Shown here piece by piece: positions 15,790-24,179 of a stretch of 37,098 nt of DNA (its first letter is position 1; the number at the start of each line of letters is the position of its first letter). A model generated the notes under the pieces. That model saw only the letters and a program-made list of their open reading frames with translations. It did no database searches and was not told where the DNA came from. The translations under genes were made by a program, and so were the position numbers. The DNA comes from a virus, in the IMG/VR virus record IMGVR_UViG_3300026132_000003, positions 1 through 37,098 of that record; one strand, written 5' to 3'.

Positions 15790-16230
15790 ATGGCAAATCC
15801 ACTCGTCGAGCAGGGGTCGCTGAACCGGCTCCGTGCCTCGGTCACCTGGCCGGATAACCCGTCTCTCAATGTCACCGCCTCGTTCCTGGGCAAGGAGGGG
15901 GTGGGGCTTGCGCTCGAGGGCGACTCGGTGACCTATCTCCCGACGCTCACCGGCGCGGTCACCTCGCCCGAGCCCTACCAGATGATCTCCTGCACCATTC
16001 ACCTGCTCAAGACGCAGGGGCTCGCGAACCTCTACAAGAGCCAGATGGAGAGCGATGCGATTATCGGCAACGGCGTGGTGCGCGCCGATACCAAGTCGCT
16101 CGGTGCCTACGACATCGTCAACTGCTCGATCGCGAGCGTGCGCGAGTTGGACTTTTCCGGCGCCGACGCCGGGTTCGCGGTCACGATTCGCGGGTACTAC
16201 CGGATCAACGACACCCTGTGGAACGCATGA
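15790..16230 (+). CDS. Tail tube protein
   Basis: 146 residues, directly after the sheath, the usual order. Beta-sandwich composition with motifs LNRLRASVTWPDNPSLNVTA, LTGAVTSPEPYQMISCTIHL and LDFSGADAGFAVTIRGYYRI, typical of contractile tail tube subunits that stack as hexamers to form the DNA channel. Its stop overlaps the tail chaperone ATG (ATGA at 16227-16230). Confidence 0.75.
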   Translation: MANPLVEQGSLNRLRASVTWPDNPSLNVTASFLGKEGVGLALEGDSVTYLPTLTGAVTSPEPYQMISCTIHLLKTQGLANLYKSQMESDAIIGNGVVRADTKSLGAYDIVNCSIASVRELDFSGADAGFAVTIRGYYRINDTLWNA

Positions 16231-16784
16231 ATATCGACCGCCAGCTGCACCTGGTGCTCCCGGTGGACCAGCCGGACGGCGGCCAGATATTCATCCACGC
16301 GACCCCGGTCAGCCAGGAGACGTTCGATGCGTACTACCTGGTGCTCGCCAAAACGTTTGCCGAAATCCACGCCCAGGGCCTGGGGGTCATCGCCGGTCCC
16401 CGGGTCGCGGCGAAGCTGCTCGCGGACGTTGCGCGCGAGGCCGGGACCTGGGATGGGCCGACCGGCGTCGAGCGCGGGCTCCTCGCCGAGATTCGCCGGC
16501 TCATCAACGTGTACGCCCCTGGCGAGAACGGCTGGACGCTCAGCCCCTTCGAGGATGCACGCGCCGCCGGCGTGATCGACCCGCAGGACGCCTCGGAGGT
16601 CGAGAACGCGGTGGTTTTTTTTACGCTGAGCTGGCTCATGCATCGCCGGACGGAGCGCGAGGGGATACTCCAGAGCGCGGTTCTGCTCTGGGGCGGGCAA
16701 ATTACGTCATCGACCTGTACGGAATTCCGCGATTCCTTGCCGACCTTGACGACGGACGCCAGTACTGGCGCGAGCCCGGGGTAA
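16227..16784 (+). CDS. Tail assembly chaperone, zero-frame product (gpG-like)
   Basis: 185 residues. Its position between tail tube and tape measure is that of lambda G and equivalents. Helical and acidic, with a conserved-looking segment FFTLSWLMHRRTEREGIL followed by LLWGGQITSSTCTEFRDSLP near the C-terminus. A run of eight T at 16615-16622 gives T TTT TTT in the reading frame, and the -1 frame stays open past the zero-frame stop until 16912. The chaperone would coat the tape measure during tail assembly and does not enter the virion. Confidence 0.75.
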   Translation: MNIDRQLHLVLPVDQPDGGQIFIHATPVSQETFDAYYLVLAKTFAEIHAQGLGVIAGPRVAAKLLADVAREAGTWDGPTGVERGLLAEIRRLINVYAPGENGWTLSPFEDARAAGVIDPQDASEVENAVVFFTLSWLMHRRTEREGILQSAVLLWGGQITSSTCTEFRDSLPTLTTDASTGASPG

Positions 16785-16912
16785 TCGCCGCGATCCTGGA
16801 CTGGGTCAGCGCGGAGGGGTTTCGGGAGTTCGCCGAGCAGTTCCCGGACGTGCTTCCCTACCAGAGCGCGGCGGAGTTTCGCAGTCGTCACCAGTCCCGC
16901 GGGCTGTTCTAG
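16227..16912 (+). CDS. Tail assembly chaperone, -1 frameshift product (gpGT-like)
   Basis: Predicted fusion: 132 residues of the zero frame to 16622, then 96 residues in the -1 frame from 16622 to 16909. The -1 part has no ATG, GTG or TTG suited as its own start, yet looks coding from about 16700 (G/C-ending codons; YVIDLYGIPRFLADLDDG, then IAAILDWVSAEGFREFAEQF). A second possible slip heptamer, C CCG GGG, lies just before the zero-frame TAA. Production of two products with one N-terminus is the rule for this gene in many tailed phages. Confidence 0.65.
16615..16622 (+). promoter_or_regulatory. Putative -1 programmed ribosomal frameshift site (T8)
   Basis: Zero-frame codons read GTT TTT TTT, so the heptamer T TTT TTT allows both tRNAs to re-pair after a one-base backward slip. 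The downstream 16623-16912 region is open in the -1 frame. A stimulatory RNA structure was not established by eye. Confidence 0.6.
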
Positions 16913-16921
16913 GGGGTCGCC

Positions 16922-18481
16922 ATGCCGCTTAAATCCGTCGTCGACATCGATGTTAACGACGAGCAGTTCCGCCGGTTCGCGGCGCTGTTCGAGAAGTATC
17001 GGGACGCGCTGGACAAGACGCCGGGCGCGTGGGCCGAGGTCGGGCGCGAGCAAAAGGGCATCGGCCAGCACATCCGCTCGGTGGTCTCGGCGCTCATGGC
17101 CCAGGCCCAGCTCGGGCGCGAGAGCGCGCAGGCGGCCGAGACGCAGTCGCGCTCGCTGCGCCACCACGAGACGCTGTGGAAGTCGATCTCGCGCTCCTCG
17201 GGCACCACGCTGCGCAACGTCCTGGGCATTACGCGCAGCGTCCTGCGCTGGGGCGTCGGGCTCGCCGGCGTCGGGGGCATCGTCGGGGGTGCCTCGCTGT
17301 TCGGCCTCGGCCGGCTCGCGGAGGACGTCTCCGGCCGGCGTAACTACGCGCTGGGCAGCTTCACGCAGATCGGCCAGCGCCGGGCGTTCGGGCTCTACGC
17401 CGGTCGGAACCTGGAGAACTCGTCCGGCTTTCTCGGCGACGTGGCCCAGGCGCTGCACACGATCGGACCCTCGCGCGCCGCGCTCTCGACGCTCGGCGTG
17501 GGCACCGCCGGCGGCACGATGGACGTCGCCCAGCGGGCGCTCCTGCGCGTTCAGCAACTGGCCAAGGCGCAGCCAGCGGGGGCGATCGGCAATCTCATGC
17601 AGATGTACCAGCTCGGCACCCTGGGGCTGTCCGAGCGCGACGTGTTCCGCCTGCGAAATCTCTCGCGCCAGGAGCTGCTCGCCGACATTCGCCGCTCGCG
17701 GGCCTCCGCCGGGCGCTTCGGGCTCTCAGACCGCACGGGACAACAGTGGCAGAACTTCCAGAGCCAGCTGGGCGCGACCTGGGGCGGTGTCTGGACGGGA
17801 ATCGTCAAGGACCTGACGCGCCTCACGGGGCCGCTCACGCGCGTCTCCCAGGCGCTGGGCCATGCCGCGGATACGCTGCTCAGCTCGCCTGAGCTGAAGA
17901 AGGGGCTCGACGAGTTCGCGAAGGGGATCGACCAGTTCGCGCATTGGCTGGTCAGCCCGGGCTTCCAGAAGGGGCTCGACAACTTCGTCTCGCGGATCGG
18001 CACCGTCGCCCATATCCTGGGATTCACCGGATCGACCCTCTCGCCGATCGGGGGCGCCAAGGCGGCAGCCGTGGCCGCGAACGCGCGCTCAGTCTGGGCC
18101 CAGCGGGGCGCGGCGGCGGCGAAGAAGTACGGGATCCCGGTCGGCATGCTGCACTCGCAGTACCAGGCGTTCGCCGGGGCCGGAGAGGTCGTCAATCCGT
18201 ACTGGCTGGCCGACTTCGACAAGGGAGTGCCGCAGATGAGCGCGCGCGATAAGATTCGCGCCTCCCTCGCGGCCTATTACCTGCGGATGCATCACCTGGG
18301 GATCGCCGGGGCTCCCTTCCGCGAGATGCTGCGCGAGCATCCCGACGACTGGTTCAAGCGCCTGAACCGCGACGTGCAAGGATACGTGAACCGGGCGCTC
18401 AAGGTCGACGTCGAGGTCCACAACCAGACGGGGCAGGACGTGCATGCCTCGGTTAACCAGCTCTCGCCGCAGGTGCCCTGA
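16922..18481 (+). CDS. Tape measure protein
   Basis: 519 residues, following the chaperone gene as expected. Long helical N-terminal region (about 1-95), then a Gly-rich hydrophobic stretch at about 108-130 (WGVGLAGVGGIVGGASLFGL), more helices, and a C-terminal domain containing AAKKYGIPVGMLHSQYQAFA. That last motif loosely recalls lytic transglycosylase helices but lacks an obvious catalytic Glu setting. The length sets the tail length: the usual 1.5 Angstrom per residue would give a tail near 80 nm. Its stop overlaps the next ATG. Confidence 0.75.
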   Translation: MPLKSVVDIDVNDEQFRRFAALFEKYRDALDKTPGAWAEVGREQKGIGQHIRSVVSALMAQAQLGRESAQAAETQSRSLRHHETLWKSISRSSGTTLRNVLGITRSVLRWGVGLAGVGGIVGGASLFGLGRLAEDVSGRRNYALGSFTQIGQRRAFGLYAGRNLENSSGFLGDVAQALHTIGPSRAALSTLGVGTAGGTMDVAQRALLRVQQLAKAQPAGAIGNLMQMYQLGTLGLSERDVFRLRNLSRQELLADIRRSRASAGRFGLSDRTGQQWQNFQSQLGATWGGVWTGIVKDLTRLTGPLTRVSQALGHAADTLLSSPELKKGLDEFAKGIDQFAHWLVSPGFQKGLDNFVSRIGTVAHILGFTGSTLSPIGGAKAAAVAANARSVWAQRGAAAAKKYGIPVGMLHSQYQAFAGAGEVVNPYWLADFDKGVPQMSARDKIRASLAAYYLRMHHLGIAGAPFREMLREHPDDWFKRLNRDVQGYVNRALKVDVEVHNQTGQDVHASVNQLSPQVP

Positions 18482-19188
18482 TGTCCACGGGGCGCGCGCT
18501 CTACCAGCTCGGGTTCGAGATTTCCCCGATCGTGCTCACCGGCGGCATCGCGAGCCAGATTCCCGGCGGAATGCTCCCGATCATCGCGATTACGGAGGCG
18601 GCGAACTTCATCGACGGTCTGCTCTCCGGGGCGGACATCAGCCCGGATAATTTTTTCGCGCACTACCGGCCGGCGCCGGGCACGACGCTCGCGCGCAACA
18701 TGATTGCGACCTACCCGTTCGCGAACCAGACGGTCGCGGCGAACGCGCTCATCGCCGAGCCGCTCAAGACCTCGATGCTCATGATGTGCCCGGCGCGCAA
18801 CGCGGCCGGCGCCTGGGTCAAGCTCGCGACGATGGCGGCTCTGCAAAAGACGCTCGCGCTGCACAACAGCCAGGGGGGCCTCTACTCGGTGGTGACGCCC
18901 AGCTACATTTACACCGGATGCATGATGACGGCCTTCGTGGACGTCTCGGAGGGGAGCACCCGCCAGTCGCAGGCGACGTGGCAGATGGATTTCGTGCAGC
19001 CGCTGACCACGCTCACCCAGGCCCAGAGCGTGGTGTCAGGGCTCATGCAGCGGCTGGGATCGGGCGCTCGCATCTCCGGTCAGCCCTCCTGGTCCGGGGT
19101 CGCCACAACGATCGCCGAGCCCTTCTCGCTCGCCGGGACCTCGGTTATCACGGCGGCGAAGGACCTCATCGGCATGATCGGGGGCTAG
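18481..19188 (+). CDS. Tail/baseplate hub-associated protein
   Basis: 235 residues, overlapping the tape measure stop by one base. Starts with LYQLGFEISPIVLTGGIASQ, a central stretch of Met/Ala-rich segments (TSMLMMCPARNAAGAWVKLA) and a Gly/Ser-rich C-terminus. In contractile-tail phages of similar order, a protein of this size lies between tape measure and the plug/hub genes and forms part of the tail tube initiator or hub. No catalytic motif seen. Assigned by position. Confidence 0.5.
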   Translation: MSTGRALYQLGFEISPIVLTGGIASQIPGGMLPIIAITEAANFIDGLLSGADISPDNFFAHYRPAPGTTLARNMIATYPFANQTVAANALIAEPLKTSMLMMCPARNAAGAWVKLATMAALQKTLALHNSQGGLYSVVTPSYIYTGCMMTAFVDVSEGSTRQSQATWQMDFVQPLTTLTQAQSVVSGLMQRLGSGARISGQPSWSGVATTIAEPFSLAGTSVITAAKDLIGMIGG

Positions 19189-19191
19189 GCG

Positions 19192-19674
19192 GTGATCTTT
19201 ACGTTTCCCAACACCGACCAGCCGTTTACCTTCTCGCCCACCCTGGACGGGCTGGTGTGCAGCGTCGAGGTGCGCTGGCTCGCCTTCGGCCGTCGCTGGT
19301 ACATCGCGGTCTCGGACCCGACGGGAAACCTGCTGGTAAACCGGGCGCTCGTGGGCTCGCGCAGTCCGGTCGCGCTCACGAACCTCACCTGGGAGCTGGG
19401 CGTCGCCTCGGCCGATGCCGCCGAGCCGCTCGGTCTCCCCGTCGGCTCGGTTGCCCGCGCGCTGGTCTACGGCTGCTCGCCCGGGGCCTATAACGGCTGG
19501 TATACCGTGCGCGTGACGGGCGCCGCGAGCTTTGCCTTCGACATCGCCCAGGATCCCGGCTCGGTGGTCACGCTCGGCAGCTGGGCGCCGGCCGTGGACC
19601 TGGTGCGCGGGTATTTCCAGACCTCCTCGCTGGTCTACTGGAGCGGGCGCGCCCAGTTCGAGGCGCTCCCGTGA
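19192..19674 (+). CDS. Baseplate plug-like protein with inserted beta module
   Basis: 160 residues, GTG start three bases after the previous stop. The outer parts (SPTLDGLVCSVEVRWLAFGR, WYIAVSDPTGNLLVNRALVG, and the end FQTSSLVYWSGRAQFEALP) match the small beta-barrel baseplate plug family. Residues about 63-134 interrupt it with a module (TWELGVAS to LGSWAP, including YNGWYTVRVTGAASFAFDI) that resembles the one inserted in the sheath. Its stop overlaps the GTG start of the hub gene. Likely a small subunit closing the baseplate hub. Confidence 0.6.
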   Translation: MIFTFPNTDQPFTFSPTLDGLVCSVEVRWLAFGRRWYIAVSDPTGNLLVNRALVGSRSPVALTNLTWELGVASADAAEPLGLPVGSVARALVYGCSPGAYNGWYTVRVTGAASFAFDIAQDPGSVVTLGSWAPAVDLVRGYFQTSSLVYWSGRAQFEALP

Positions 19675-20741
19675 GGTACTACGACATCGCCATCACCAAT
19701 CGCGACGGCGCGGTGGTGACCCCGGACCCGACCTCGGGCATCTTCCAGGCGCAGGGCGCCGCGACGACCTTCTCCAGCCTCAGCGCGGGACTGAACGACG
19801 CCGGGGCGCTGAACGTGGAGCTGGACATCGTCGGCTACAACTTCGCGAACTTCCAGGGCGGCTCGCGGCTGCGGGTCTGGGGCCTGGGGCTGCCATCGCT
19901 CGCGCAGGCCTCGAACCTCGCGTATTACGGGATCAGCATCGCGGCCGGGATGCGCGGGGCGCCGGACATCAACCAGAACGCGAAGGCGGGCACGATCGCC
20001 CAGGGCATCATCTACCAGAGCTACGGCAACTGGCAGGGCGTGAACCAGCACCTGGACCTGGTGCTCCAGCCCAAGCCCGCGCTGCTGAACCTGCGGGCGA
20101 ATATCAGCTTTTCCTGGAAGGCGGGCGACGATCTGTCGGCGGCCATCCGCTCGGCGCTCTCCTCGGCCTTCCCGGGGTTTACGCTCTCGATCAACCTGCG
20201 GCCCATCGCGCTCGCGCATGACGAGGCGGGGCACTTCGACAGCTTGGTGGCCTTTGCCGAGGACCTGCAGACCCTGACCTCGGGATTCGGCGATGGCTCC
20301 TATCCGGGCGTGAACGTCTACGTATTCGGCCAGACCATCTACGTCTACGACACGACCTCGCCCTCGGGCAGCACGCCCGAGGCGCCGCTTCCGGTCGCCT
20401 TCGAGGACATGATCGGGCAGCCGACGTGGATCACGCCGACGCAGCTCTCGTTCACCTGCGTCCTGCGCGGAGACTTCCAGATCGGCGACTGGGTAAAATT
20501 CCCGGCCGGGATTTACCCGCCATACGTGCTGGCGCTCCCCGATGCGGCCTATCCGGGAGCGCCGCCGGCCTCGCGCTCGAGCTTCCAGGGGGTGTTCCAG
20601 CTCGCCGAGGTGCACCACTACGGCAATTTCCGCCGCCCCGAGGCCGAGAGCTGGAATACGACCTACGTCGCCAATTTCCTCGCCTCGGCGCTGCCCACGT
20701 ACCGTGACCTGCCGGATGCGCTGCCGGCCAACTACGTATGA
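19671..20741 (+). CDS. Baseplate hub protein (gp27/gpD-like)
   Basis: 356 residues from GTG at 19671. Beta-rich N-terminal domain with LNVELDIVGYNFANFQGGSR and LRVWGLGLPSL, a central loop-binding part, a segment with ISFSWKAGDDLSAAIRSALS typical of hub proteins, and VYVFGQTIYVYDTTSP. The order plug, hub, spike, wedge and J-like gene is that of many contractile tails. It would form the trimeric ring that joins the tail tube to the spike. The stop overlaps the spike ATG. Confidence 0.7.
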   Translation: MRYYDIAITNRDGAVVTPDPTSGIFQAQGAATTFSSLSAGLNDAGALNVELDIVGYNFANFQGGSRLRVWGLGLPSLAQASNLAYYGISIAAGMRGAPDINQNAKAGTIAQGIIYQSYGNWQGVNQHLDLVLQPKPALLNLRANISFSWKAGDDLSAAIRSALSSAFPGFTLSINLRPIALAHDEAGHFDSLVAFAEDLQTLTSGFGDGSYPGVNVYVFGQTIYVYDTTSPSGSTPEAPLPVAFEDMIGQPTWITPTQLSFTCVLRGDFQIGDWVKFPAGIYPPYVLALPDAAYPGAPPASRSSFQGVFQLAEVHHYGNFRRPEAESWNTTYVANFLASALPTYRDLPDALPANYV

Positions 20742-21397
20742 GCGTCAAGACGCCCCTCTCGCGCTCGCTCCCGCAGGCGATCCAGGCGGCGATCCGCCAG
20801 GAGGTCTCGCGCCTGGGACGCGCGCTGCCGGCGCGGGTCACGGCGGTGAGCGGCGCGATCGTCACGGTCGCCTTCGAGGTCGCGGACGCATCGCTCCCGC
20901 AGGTCACCGTGCCGCTGTTCGGGCCAGAATACATACGCTATCCCGTCCAGGTGGGCGATAAGGGTTTTTGCATCCCGGCCGATGCCTATCTGGGCGGCGT
21001 CTCGGGGCTCGGCGGGGGAACGGCGCAGCTCGGGCGGCGCATGAACCTCTCAACGCTCGTGTTCTTCCCCATCGGGAACAAGGGCTGGTCGAGCGTCGAC
21101 CCCGATGCGGTCACGATCTACGGGCCCAACGGGGTCGTCCTGCGCGACACGAACGGCCACACGACGGCGACGCTCACGCCCAGCAATTTCACCATCGACT
21201 CCTCGAGCGGCGCCCTGAGCTTCACGATCAACGGATGCACGCTCACCATGGATTCATCGGGCATTACGATCAGTTTCAGCGGAAACGAGATCGTTATCGA
21301 TTCGACGGGCGTGCAGATCATGGGTAAATACTTCATGCAGCACGAGCACACCGGCGTCCAGACCGGCAGCGGTGTCTCGGGGCCGGTGTCGCCATGA
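20738..21397 (+). CDS. Baseplate central spike protein (gpV/Gp138-like)
   Basis: 219 residues. The N-terminal part is an OB-like domain (ARVTAVSGAIVTVAFEVADA, YPVQVGDKGFCIPADAYLGG). Residues about 125-195 are short strands repeating as in a triangular beta-helix (TIDSSSGALSFTINGCTLTM, then GNEIVIDSTGVQIMG). The tip carries an HEH motif (H202, H204) that can bind an iron ion in the needle apex of such spikes. It pierces the outer membrane on sheath contraction. Confidence 0.8.
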   Translation: MSVKTPLSRSLPQAIQAAIRQEVSRLGRALPARVTAVSGAIVTVAFEVADASLPQVTVPLFGPEYIRYPVQVGDKGFCIPADAYLGGVSGLGGGTAQLGRRMNLSTLVFFPIGNKGWSSVDPDAVTIYGPNGVVLRDTNGHTTATLTPSNFTIDSSSGALSFTINGCTLTMDSSGITISFSGNEIVIDSTGVQIMGKYFMQHEHTGVQTGSGVSGPVSP

Positions 21398-21744
21398 GGA
21401 CCTACGGGCGCGCGCGCCAGGCCGACGGCTCCTACAAGTGGGTCAAGGTCGTCACGACGCCCGCGGGGCTCGACGATTTCGTGTGGATCACGACGCTGAT
21501 CCAGTGCCTGAAGCTGAACCTGGGCGAGTCGCCGTTCTGGTCCGATTACGGGATCCCGGCGCGCCAGGCGATCGTCCAGCAGATTTTCCCCGACTATTAC
21601 GTCGCGGTCACGCAGCAGCGGTTCGCCTCGCGCTTTGCCTCGCTCATGATGTCGCGCAAGGCGACCGACCCGCCGACGTACCAGATCAACCTCACCACAC
21701 ATGAGGGCGTCAAACTCTCGACGGTCGTGGAGATTCCCGGATGA
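21394..21744 (+). CDS. Baseplate wedge protein (gp25/gpW-like)
   Basis: 116 residues overlapping the spike stop. Small alpha/beta protein with CLKLNLGESPFWSDYGIPA and QQIFPDYYVAVTQQRFASRF, as in gp25-type wedge subunits near the end of contractile baseplate operons. The C-terminus (INLTTHEGVKLSTVVEIPG) is a beta hairpin. It joins the sheath to the wedge formed with the J-like protein, whose ATG overlaps its stop. Confidence 0.65.
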   Translation: MRTYGRARQADGSYKWVKVVTTPAGLDDFVWITTLIQCLKLNLGESPFWSDYGIPARQAIVQQIFPDYYVAVTQQRFASRFASLMMSRKATDPPTYQINLTTHEGVKLSTVVEIPG

Positions 21745-22952
21745 GCAATTTCGACTTCCCCGTCGTGATGAGCGCGGCCGGCGCGCAGCCGCAGTCGCCC
21801 GCCTCGCTCCTGCAGCAGCTGCTCGCGGCCGTGGCGGCGACGAATCCCGGCTATACGGCGAACCTGCCGGGCTCGCTGGTCGAGGACATCAGCTCGACGG
21901 ACGTCGGTGCGCTGCTGCTGTGCGACCAGGCGCGGGTCGAGGCGATCAACTCGCTGACCCCCTACGGGGCCAATGCCTACGTGCTCGGCCAGCTCGGCGC
22001 CATGTACGGGATCATGCTCGGGCAGCAGACCAATACCTCGGTGGACGTAGTGTTCACCTGCGATACGGCCGGATTCGTGATCTCGCCCGGCTTCCAGGTC
22101 ACCGACGGGGTCTACATCTACCAGGTCCTCGACGGCGGGATCACAAAGACGGTCGGGGGCTCTATCGAGACGGACCCCCTCACGGCGGTCGCCATCGAGG
22201 CCGGTTCCTGGGCGGTTCCGGCCAGCAGCGTGACGGGCATCGTCAGCTCCTATTCCTCCTCCGTCACGCTCTCAGTGACCAATCCCAACGCCGGGACGCC
22301 GGGGCAGGATCCCGAGACGGAGGAGAGCTACCGCGCGCGCGTGCTCCAGGCCGGGATCGCCTCGGCGCAGGGCGTGCCGCGACTGATCAAGAGCGCCGTG
22401 CAGGCCGTCCCGGGCGTGATCTCCAGGCTCGTCGCCGTGCAGCAGGTCGTCGGATCGGGCATCCGCGTGATCGTCGGCGGGGGCGATAACTCCGACGTCG
22501 GCTACGCGATTTTCCGCTCCTGGTTCGACCCCGCCGGCCTGTTGGGCGCGGCGGCCGGGGGGAGCACCGTCACGGTCTCGGTAGTGGACTATCCCGACAC
22601 CTACAGCATCCAGTTCGTGGACCCGGTCTCGCAGGCGGTCACGATCGCCATCACCTGGAATACGTCACTCTCGAACTTCACGCAGGCCTCGGCAGTCGCG
22701 CAGCTCGTTCCGCAGCCGATCGCCGATTACCTGAATTCGATCTATGTCGGAGAGCCCATCAACCTGCTCGAACTCCAATCGGTATTCGAGACCGCGATCG
22801 CCTCCGTGCTGGACGCTTCGCTGATCTCCAAGCTGCAGTTCTCGGTATCGATCGCCGGCTCGGTGGTTGCGCCGACCGGGACGCTCGTCAGCGGCGACAC
22901 CGAGGGTTACTTTACCGCCGATGCCTCGGGCATCACCGTGACACAGGGGTAG
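21741..22952 (+). CDS. Baseplate J-like protein
   Basis: 403 residues. Clear J-like pattern: SPASLLQQLLAAVAATNPGY near the start, DVGALLLCDQARVEAINSLT, NTSVDVVFTCDTAGFVISPG, and the hallmark NAGTPGQDPETEESYRARVL (around residue 185-205). It forms the baseplate wedge together with the gp25-like protein and anchors further wedge or fibre proteins. Coupled to the upstream gene by a 4-base overlap. Confidence 0.88.
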   Translation: MSNFDFPVVMSAAGAQPQSPASLLQQLLAAVAATNPGYTANLPGSLVEDISSTDVGALLLCDQARVEAINSLTPYGANAYVLGQLGAMYGIMLGQQTNTSVDVVFTCDTAGFVISPGFQVTDGVYIYQVLDGGITKTVGGSIETDPLTAVAIEAGSWAVPASSVTGIVSSYSSSVTLSVTNPNAGTPGQDPETEESYRARVLQAGIASAQGVPRLIKSAVQAVPGVISRLVAVQQVVGSGIRVIVGGGDNSDVGYAIFRSWFDPAGLLGAAAGGSTVTVSVVDYPDTYSIQFVDPVSQAVTIAITWNTSLSNFTQASAVAQLVPQPIADYLNSIYVGEPINLLELQSVFETAIASVLDASLISKLQFSVSIAGSVVAPTGTLVSGDTEGYFTADASGITVTQG

Positions 22953-22955
22953 AAC

Positions 22956-23210
22956 ATGGCTGGATTTACGCCTCCCGTCTCCGAGACCGCGCCCGGTCCG
23001 TGCGCGCACGGTTTCGCCATCACGCCGGGCGCCACGGCGCTGCCGTCGCTCACGCGCTATATCGTCGCCACGGCTGCGGGGACGATCACCTGCCAACTTG
23101 CAGGCGACACCGCCTCGATCACTCTCCAGCTGGCCGCCGGCATCCCGATGCCGATCGTGGCCGAATACGTCACCGCGGCGACCGCGACGGGGCTGATCGG
23201 GCTTTACTGA
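22956..23210 (+). CDS. Small spike-base-like structural protein
   Basis: 84 residues, low charge, beta-rich. Contains HGFAITPGATALPSLTRYIV and PMPIVAEYVTAATATGLIGL, a pattern seen in small spike-base or adapter proteins of phages and gene transfer agents, in which a Gly-rich loop precedes a final hydrophobic strand. It lies between the J-like and next baseplate gene, with gaps of only 1-3 bases. Role inferred. Confidence 0.5.
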   Translation: MAGFTPPVSETAPGPCAHGFAITPGATALPSLTRYIVATAAGTITCQLAGDTASITLQLAAGIPMPIVAEYVTAATATGLIGLY

Positions 23211-23211
23211 C

Positions 23212-24168
23212 ATGCTCTCGGGGGCGATCAATTCCGAGCCGATCAACGCCCTCGCGATCAACGGCTCGACGTGGCATGTGTATGCCCAACTGGCGCGCGC
23301 TGCGGCGCTTACGGCAACACACGTCCCGTGGCGCACTGGCACCGTCGACATCTCGCTTGCGCGCGGCCCGGCTGCGAACGAGGTCTATGATGCCGTCGCG
23401 GACGCGGCGATTACGCGCACCCGGTCGGCATCCTCAAGTTCCTATGCCAATGACCTCGCCGGCAATGACATTGCCCGGTCACGATCGACAGTCGTCACGG
23501 GTCGTTATTACCCGTCCCAGGCCTCCTACCCGGCGAGCTTCGCCGATTCGCCCTCGGTCCTGACCGAGGTCATCCCGAGCTACCTCTACGTCCAGTACAA
23601 CGACGACGACGACCTGCAGGCGTTCGTGGCGGCCTACAACGAGGCCGCACAGACTTTCCTCAGTTGGTTCGTCTCGACGAACCTGGGCGACTATCGCAAT
23701 CTCTCGGGCTCGCTCCTGGACTGGATCGCCCGGGGGATTTATGGCATGAGCCGCCCGGTTCTGGGCGCGCCGGCCGTCCCCACCCAGGGCGTCCTGAACT
23801 CCGATCCGATCGACGATCTCGCTGTCAACCAGGGGATCGACCCGATCTCGGGCACCTATATCCAGACGACGGACGACATTTTCCAGCGCGTGCTCACCTG
23901 GCACCTGTACCGGGGGGACGGCCATGCGTTCACGGTGACGTGGCTCAAGCGGCGCATTATGCGCTTTCTCACCGGGGCGCGCGGCTACGATGCGGACCTG
24001 TCGGACCTGAGCCCGGTATCGGTGTCCATCTCCGGGTCGGCCATCACCATCACGCTGTCGGCCAGCTACGGCTGGGCTGCGGGTATAACGGATGCGTTCA
24101 CCTACGCCGTGCAGAGCGGCGCGATTGATCTGCCTCCCGTCTATACCTACACCATAACTGTCGCTTGA
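23212..24168 (+). CDS. Baseplate/tail protein with N-terminal arginine repeats
   Basis: 318 residues. The C-terminal ~210 residues (SYLYVQYNDDDDLQAFVAAY, GSLLDWIARGIYGMSRPVLG, LTWHLYRGDGHAFTVTWLKR) look like a tail protein of the DUF2612/gpI type that follows J in baseplates. Residues about 22-100 hold four repeats of about 20 residues with an Arg at 29, 51, 71 and 91, each followed by a Ser/Ala/Thr-rich stretch and often ending in Tyr. The same repeat style occurs eleven times in the adhesin at 28761. The repeats may serve for attachment; that part is inference. Confidence 0.6.
   Translation: MLSGAINSEPINALAINGSTWHVYAQLARAAALTATHVPWRTGTVDISLARGPAANEVYDAVADAAITRTRSASSSSYANDLAGNDIARSRSTVVTGRYYPSQASYPASFADSPSVLTEVIPSYLYVQYNDDDDLQAFVAAYNEAAQTFLSWFVSTNLGDYRNLSGSLLDWIARGIYGMSRPVLGAPAVPTQGVLNSDPIDDLAVNQGIDPISGTYIQTTDDIFQRVLTWHLYRGDGHAFTVTWLKRRIMRFLTGARGYDADLSDLSPVSVSISGSAITITLSASYGWAAGITDAFTYAVQSGAIDLPPVYTYTITVA
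23275..23511 (+). repeat. Four ~20-residue arginine repeats encoded in the baseplate gene
   Basis: Protein-level repeat with Arg spacing of 22, 20 and 20 residues (29, 51, 71, 91). Typical units read IARSRSTVVTGRYY and ITRTRSASSSSY. DNA copies are divergent, so this is an old repeat, not a recent duplication. Confidence 0.55.
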
Positions 24169-24179
24169 GGAGATAATCC

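Noticed and set aside
18120-18180. Lytic transglycosylase domain in the tape measure protein
   Set aside because: AAKKYGIPVGMLHSQ only loosely recalls such helices; the catalytic Glu context and remaining motifs are missing.
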